Of a stretch of 9,060 bases of DNA, positions 6,100 through 9,060 are shown one piece after another. The stretch comes from Burkholderiales bacterium (GTDB taxonomy: Bacteria > Pseudomonadota > Gammaproteobacteria > Burkholderiales > SG8-39), in NCBI GenBank assembly GCA_017880745.1, contig JADGRR010000092.1:1-9060 (forward strand). The letters run 5' to 3'. Position numbers and translations under genes: made by a program. How positions within the stretch are numbered: position 1 is the first letter of the stretch; each line of letters opens with the position of its first letter. The notes under the pieces are model-generated. The model did no database searches, had not been told where the DNA came from, and worked only from the letters and a program-made list of their open reading frames with translations.

Positions 6100-7059
6100 T
6101 CAGACGACTTTCTTCGCCTGCCCCTTGCCTGCCAGCAGTCCCGCCGCCACCAGCGCCAGACGGATGCGCTCGATTTCGGCTGCGGAGAGCTTCATCAGCG
6201 GCGGACGTACCACGGCGCGCGGCAGTCTGCCGAGCAGCACCAGCGCCTCCTTCATACGGTTATGCATGTCGACCCAGGGTTCGGTGTAGAACACCTCGGC
6301 CGTCGGCCAGATGCGGTCGTTCAGTTTGCGTGCGGTGACGAGATCGTTTGCCTGCACCGCACGGAACAGCTGGGCCTGCAGTTCGGCGATGACCGAGCCG
6401 CTGCCGGAGAGCAAGCCATGGCAGCCGAGGACCAGCGAACTCAGGAGCCATGCACTATGCGTCGTCAGCACCGCGACCGGCGGCGTGCGCGACTGCAGCA
6501 CGCGGATCTGGCGCTCGTGCAGCTGCGGGTTCGCGCTCCAGTCCTTGATCGCCCGCACCGCGGGCACCGCCTCGACGATCTTGAGCAGGGTGGCAAGCGG
6601 ATAGCCCTGGCCGCCGGCGAGGGGATATTGGAACAGGATCAGCGGCAGGTCGGTGACCTCTGCGATCCGCTTGAAGTGCTCCACGGCCATCTCCGGGCGC
6701 TGACCGAAGGTATACACGCCCGAAGGGAACACGAGGATGGCGGAGGCGCCGCCGTCGTGCGCCATTTTCGCAATGCGCACGGCTTCGAGGCTGCCCTCGG
6801 CATATACGCCGTTCACGATCGGGACGCGGGTGCCGATTTCATCCTGCGTGAGTTCGAGCACCAGTTTTTGTTCGTCGAAGCTGCATGAAGCCACTTCGGA
6901 AGCGTGGGCGTTGATGGTGATCGCCGAGATCCCCTCTACCGAGGCCAAGTCGCGAAGATGCGAGCGAAACGAGTCCGCATCGATCGAAAGGTCTTCGTGG
7001 AAAGGCAGGAGCGCGGCAGGAATGACGCCTTGAGGCAAGTAGTTCTTGTGCCGTGGCAT
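6100..7059 (-). CDS. Dihydrodipicolinate synthase/N-acetylneuraminate lyase superfamily protein with atypical substrate motifs
   Basis: A 319-residue class I aldolase-type TIM barrel of the DapA family. The Schiff-base lysine is Lys172 in RAIKDWSANP, and the usual tyrosine is Tyr145 in LILFQYP. Other family stretches are PAALLPF (14-20), NGVYAEGSLEAVRIAKMAHDGGASAILVFP (83-112) and GLLSGSGSV (215-223). It is probably not a true dihydrodipicolinate synthase: GTTGE is replaced by NAHASE (50-55), and the conserved segment after the tyrosine, which normally supplies the substrate-carboxylate arginine, reads PLAGGQG. A lyase, aldolase or dehydratase on another keto acid is likely, substrate unknown. 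The start ATG has AGGAG at 7067-7071, 7 nt upstream. It lies 21 bp after the PF06684 gene in the same direction, forming a two-gene operon. Its stop is 6 bp from that of the converging dehydrogenase. Confidence 0.9.
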   Translation of the reverse strand: MPRHKNYLPQGVIPAALLPFHEDLSIDADSFRSHLRDLASVEGISAITINAHASEVASCSFDEQKLVLELTQDEIGTRVPIVNGVYAEGSLEAVRIAKMAHDGGASAILVFPSGVYTFGQRPEMAVEHFKRIAEVTDLPLILFQYPLAGGQGYPLATLLKIVEAVPAVRAIKDWSANPQLHERQIRVLQSRTPPVAVLTTHSAWLLSSLVLGCHGLLSGSGSVIAELQAQLFRAVQANDLVTARKLNDRIWPTAEVFYTEPWVDMHNRMKEALVLLGRLPRAVVRPPLMKLSAAEIERIRLALVAAGLLAGKGQAKKVV

Positions 7060-7066
7060 GCTTATT

Positions 7067-7071
7067 CTCCT
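7067..7071 (-). promoter_or_regulatory. Ribosome-binding site of the DapA-like gene
   Basis: Minus-strand AGGAG lies 7 nt before the ATG at 7059. It falls in the 21-bp spacer after the upstream gene's stop and fixes the start of the DapA-like protein. Confidence 0.75.
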
Positions 7072-7080
7072 ATTCGGAAA

Positions 7081-7659
7081 TCAGACGAGGCCGTTCTGGC
7101 CCTTGAGTTGGTCGTAGCGCAGACCGCCGACGCGCGCATTCAGCCGGCCACGGTTCGCGAGGCACAGAATGACCGCGATCTCGTCGGGCATCGGCGCGTC
7201 GGGCAGCATCAGAGTCATGCCGTCGTAATGCGAGCGCACGTAGAGCGCATCCTTGGAGTTCATCGGGATGTCGATAAGGGTTCCGGCCGCGGCGACCTTG
7301 GTCATGGACGAGATCCAGGCCTTGCCTCCACCGAGCAGCTCGCGCAGCGGCTCGGCAAACACGTTCGTGAGCAGCGCATTGGCGTGTTCCTGTTCGCCTG
7401 CAATTCCAACTATCGCCCCCTTGCCCAGGCTTTGCGCCTTGTACGGCGCCAGTGCCGCGGCGGCCATGACGGCGAGTTCGCGGCCGAGGGCTGCGCTGGC
7501 CTTGACCAGCGGGTTAAGGTCCTTTACGTAGCGCCCCGCATACGGGTTTTCCACCACCAGCGCGGCGGCGACTTTGCGCAGTGGAATACTTGCCGCTTTG
7601 CCCGCCTCGACCCTGCGGTCTTCAACAAAGGTATAAGTGCGCCTGATCCTTAGTTTCAA
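7081..7659 (-). CDS. Amino acid synthesis family protein (PF06684, DUF1185)
   Basis: A 192-residue protein matching the PF06684 'amino acid synthesis' family. Structures of this family were reported as a variant of the Bacillus chorismate mutase fold with a suggested role in amino-acid metabolism, but no reaction is established that I know of. Family stretches: start LKLRIRRTYTFVED, NPYAGRYVKDLNPL (38-51), GKGAIVGIAGEQEH (79-92), LGGGKA (109-114), NSKDALYVRSHYD (134-146), PDEIAV (158-163) and RVGGLRYD (176-183). I choose the TTG at 7659 as start. GGAGGAAG lies just upstream (7671-7664), and homologues begin at this KLRIRR-like segment. The longer frame to an ATG at 7719 overlaps the predicted -10 box. 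It is first in an operon with the DapA-like gene, hinting at a shared keto- or amino-acid pathway. The true substrate is unknown. Confidence 0.9.
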   Translation of the reverse strand: MKLRIRRTYTFVEDRRVEAGKAASIPLRKVAAALVVENPYAGRYVKDLNPLVKASAALGRELAVMAAAALAPYKAQSLGKGAIVGIAGEQEHANALLTNVFAEPLRELLGGGKAWISSMTKVAAAGTLIDIPMNSKDALYVRSHYDGMTLMLPDAPMPDEIAVILCLANRGRLNARVGGLRYDQLKGQNGLV

Positions 7660-7663
7660 CGCT

Positions 7664-7671
7664 CTTCCTCC
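7664..7671 (-). promoter_or_regulatory. Strong ribosome-binding site deciding a TTG start
   Basis: Minus-strand GGAGGAAG ends 4 nt before the TTG at 7659, and its GGAGG core is 7 nt away. It is the only good site in the 5' part of the frame and selects TTG over the upstream ATG at 7719. Confidence 0.75.
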
Positions 7672-7679
7672 AGGCTTCG

Positions 7680-7693
7680 CCGGTGATCGCCGG
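7680..7693. promoter_or_regulatory. Imperfect 14-bp palindrome in the PF06684 gene leader
   Basis: CCGGTGATCGCCGG is self-complementary in 12 of 14 positions, centred on GATC. It lies between the predicted start of transcription and the ribosome-binding site of the PF06684 gene, so it could be an operator or a leader hairpin. GC-rich sequence makes such short palindromes fairly common. Confidence 0.25.
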
Positions 7694-7715
7694 TCCGGTT
7701 CGCGAAACGACCGGA
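7694..7715. promoter_or_regulatory. Inverted repeat overlapping the predicted minus-strand transcription start (operator candidate)
   Basis: TCCGGT (7694-7699) and ACCGGA (7710-7715) are perfect inverted arms 10 bp apart. The predicted minus-strand start of transcription is near 7711, just downstream of the TATAAT box at 7723-7718. A bound dimer here would block the promoter. No regulator gene is present in the window to match it. Confidence 0.3.
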
Positions 7716-7717
7716 TC

Positions 7718-7723
7718 ATTATA
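7718..7723 (-). promoter_or_regulatory. Consensus -10 box for the PF06684/DapA-like operon
   Basis: The minus strand reads TATAAT, a perfect sigma70 -10 hexamer, about 52-60 nt before the TTG start. At the expected -35 position (7741-7746) the sequence is AGTACT, not TTGACA-like, and it overlaps the outer arm of the palindrome at 7742-7781. The promoter may need an activator bound there. The -10 hexamer is seen; the activation model is inference. Confidence 0.5.
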
Positions 7724-7741
7724 TCGCCATGCGATCGATGA

Positions 7742-7781
7742 GTACTTGGCCGGTATCAGCGCAAGCTGATCGGCCAAGTGC
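7742..7781. promoter_or_regulatory. 40-bp interrupted palindrome between divergent genes (operator or hairpin)
   Basis: ACTTGGCCG (7744-7752) mirrors CGGCCAAGT (7771-7779) perfectly. Inside, ATCAGC (7755-7760) mirrors GCTGAT (7765-7770) around the loop GCAA, with an extra GT (7753-7754) on the left side; one wobble and one GC pair extend the base. As RNA it would be a 15-bp stem with a GNRA-type tetraloop and a 2-nt bulge. As DNA it sits between the two predicted -10 boxes, covering the -35 zone of both, a typical place for a regulator controlling divergent transcription. Confidence 0.6.
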
Positions 7782-7783
7782 GA

Positions 7784-7789
7784 TAGAAT
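7784..7789 (+). promoter_or_regulatory. -10-like box immediately upstream of the SEC-C gene
   Basis: TAGAAT within GCGATAGAATCGCCGCC matches five of six TATAAT positions and ends 7 bp before the ATG at 7797. Transcription would start at or next to the start codon, giving a leaderless or nearly leaderless mRNA, consistent with the absence of a ribosome-binding site. No -35 hexamer is seen at 16-18 bp spacing; that position falls in the loop of the palindrome. Confidence 0.4.
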
Positions 7790-7796
7790 CGCCGCC

Positions 7797-9060
7797 ATGA
7801 GACGCTCGCCCGACCGGAAAGATCACGCGGAGTTCGATGAAATGTTGCGTGTCGCCGTGCGCTGCGCTCTCGATAAGACCGATTTCGAGGCTGCCCTGGA
7901 AAGCTTTCGCAAACTGCTGCCTGTAGTTGCGCCGTCCGTGGTCGCGCAGATGCCGCCGGACGAGGAAGCACAGCGCGCGCTGGCCTATTCGATGTTCCGC
8001 GAAGTATGGAATCGGGTACCGCGTCCCGATCACGACTGGAGGCCACGGCCGCTGCCGAAGCCGGAACGCAATGGTCCCTGCCCCTGCGGCTCGGGCCGCA
8101 AGTACAAGCAGTGCTGCGGGCCCCTGCCCGGCGGGTCGCCATTCGGCGGAGAAGGTTTGAGCCTGTTGCCCTATGTCCTGGAACGCTTTCCGATGTCCCA
8201 GTACAAGAATCTGCCGTTCAACAGGCTGTCGCCGGAAGAACTCGGGCATGTCGCATCGCAGTGGCTGGAGCAGGATCGCCACAAGGAGGCCATGGCATTG
8301 CTGGAGCCGCTGCTTGCCGATCCCACCAGGTTGGACGCGCGCCATGAATACGCCTTCGACATGCTGTGCGACGCCTATTTCGAACTCGGCCACCCGGTCA
8401 AGCGCTTGCGTCTGGTGGAGAGTCTGATGCAAACCCCCGACCGCGTCCTCAGGAGTACCGCCATGCACCGCCGCTGCAGCATGCTCGCGGATCAAGGCGA
8501 ATACCCGGCCGCGTGGAAGCTGTTCAAACAGGCCCAGTGCGTCGATCCGGACAACCCGTCGCTGGCGCATCTCGAAGTGATCCTGCTGATCAGCCAGGAC
8601 CAGGTCGGGCAGGCACAGGAACGCGCCCGTTTCTGGGCGGCGCGTCTGAAGAAACTCGGCTACGGCGGCGAGGAAATCGTCGACCTGATGGAAGAAGTCG
8701 CGCGGGATCCGAGCGCCTTTGTCGAGGCCGTAAGGCACGGCGGTTTCGAAAACACGGAGGAAGCGGACGCGCAGCCGCTGGCCCAGTTGATCAGGCTGGC
8801 GGAGACACTACCCGCGCCGGCTTGCCATTACCGCCTGCAGCCAAGGGAAGGCAGTGCCGGGCCGTTGACAGCCGACGCGAAACTTTCCGCCATCGAGGCC
8901 GAGTGGCGAGCTGTGTTCATAACGCAAGACGATGCGGATGGCGACGAAGCCGATCCGTGGGCCGACACCGCCTGGGTGGATTGGCTGGCCGCGCATCCGC
9001 TCGCCTGGCAGAGCTTCGCCGTTCTTGAAGATCTGGTGATGTCGATGGACTGTGCGCCGT
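7797..9060 (+). CDS. SEC-C zinc-motif protein with TPR-like helical region, 3'-truncated by the window edge
   Basis: The frame stays open from ATG 7797 to the window end (421 codons, no stop). An in-frame TGA at 7767 limits the start. The key feature is the SEC-C motif RNGPCPCGSGRKYKQCCG at residues 91-108. Its four zinc ligands Cys95, Cys97, Cys106 and Cys107 are the arrangement found at the end of SecA and in YecA-like and many uncharacterised proteins. After it come helical repeats of TPR character (about 143-280), for example HKEAMALLEPLL, YAFDMLCDAYFELGHPVKRL and GEYPAAWKLFKQAQCVDPDNPSLAHLE. An acidic, Trp-rich part follows (about 360-421). SEC-C here usually serves in protein or ribosome contacts, but the specific role is unknown. 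There is no signal peptide or membrane segment in the visible part. It has no evident link to the metabolic genes and is divergently arranged from them. Confidence 0.85.
   Translation, partial: MRRSPDRKDHAEFDEMLRVAVRCALDKTDFEAALESFRKLLPVVAPSVVAQMPPDEEAQRALAYSMFREVWNRVPRPDHDWRPRPLPKPERNGPCPCGSGRKYKQCCGPLPGGSPFGGEGLSLLPYVLERFPMSQYKNLPFNRLSPEELGHVASQWLEQDRHKEAMALLEPLLADPTRLDARHEYAFDMLCDAYFELGHPVKRLRLVESLMQTPDRVLRSTAMHRRCSMLADQGEYPAAWKLFKQAQCVDPDNPSLAHLEVILLISQDQVGQAQERARFWAARLKKLGYGGEEIVDLMEEVARDPSAFVEAVRHGGFENTEEADAQPLAQLIRLAETLPAPACHYRLQPREGSAGPLTADAKLSAIEAEWRAVFITQDDADGDEADPWADTAWVDWLAAHPLAWQSFAVLEDLVMSMDCAP

Noticed and set aside
6100..7059. True dihydrodipicolinate synthase (lysine biosynthesis)
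   Set aside because: GTTGE and the substrate-carboxylate arginine segment are not conserved, although the Schiff-base lysine is.
7719..8738. A 339-codon minus-strand frame opposite the SEC-C gene
   Set aside because: The plus strand carries an exact CPC-X8-CC SEC-C motif and a continuous frame to the window end. The minus frame shows no family signature.
8366..9028. A 220-codon plus-strand frame overlapping the SEC-C gene in another frame
   Set aside because: Its composition is dominated by Arg, Gly and Ala, as in out-of-frame GC-rich reading, and it begins inside the SEC-C gene without a ribosome-binding site.

Overview
The window looks like a GC-rich betaproteobacterial chromosome. The main reason is the adenylosuccinate synthetase at its left edge, whose C-terminal two thirds reads like the Rhodocyclales/Burkholderiales type. 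Coding is dense, ribosome-binding sites are good and several start codons are GTG or TTG. The exact genus cannot be told from the sequence.

Layout. Positions 1-1247 hold the 3' part of purA (+). A 91-bp gap follows, then a same-strand block of four CoA-metabolism genes (1339-6093): a MenB/BadI-type crotonase-fold hydrolase, an AliA-type carboxylate-CoA ligase, a classical enoyl-CoA hydratase (BadK-like) and an acyl-CoA dehydrogenase (AliB-like). The first three are tightly packed (21- and 8-bp gaps). The fourth sits behind a 316-bp gap that contains three related stem-loops in mixed orientation, a small hairpin and an imperfect copy of the end of the preceding gene. Converging on this block are two minus-strand genes: a DapA/N-acetylneuraminate-lyase superfamily protein (6100-7059) and an 'amino acid synthesis' PF06684/DUF1185 protein (7081-7659, TTG start). 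A divergent promoter region with a 40-bp interrupted palindrome (7660-7796) leads to a right-edge-truncated gene for a SEC-C zinc-motif protein with a TPR-like helical region (7797 to the end, +).

How the genes fit together. Ligase, acyl-CoA dehydrogenase, enoyl-CoA hydratase and a BadI-type ring-opening hydrolase are four of the five activities in the cyclohexanecarboxylate to pimeloyl-CoA route known from Rhodopseudomonas palustris (aliA, aliB, badK, badH, badI). The 2-hydroxycyclohexanecarboxyl-CoA dehydrogenase (BadH) is not in the window. The reading as an alicyclic-acid degradation operon is an inference from this combination. The BadI-like protein differs from BadI and MenB in one active-site-proximal motif, so the real substrate may be a variant ring. 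The DapA-like/PF06684 pair forms its own two-gene operon and has no demonstrated link to the CoA genes. The most unusual non-coding material is the repeat cluster at 4599-4914 and the palindrome between the divergent genes at 7742-7781.
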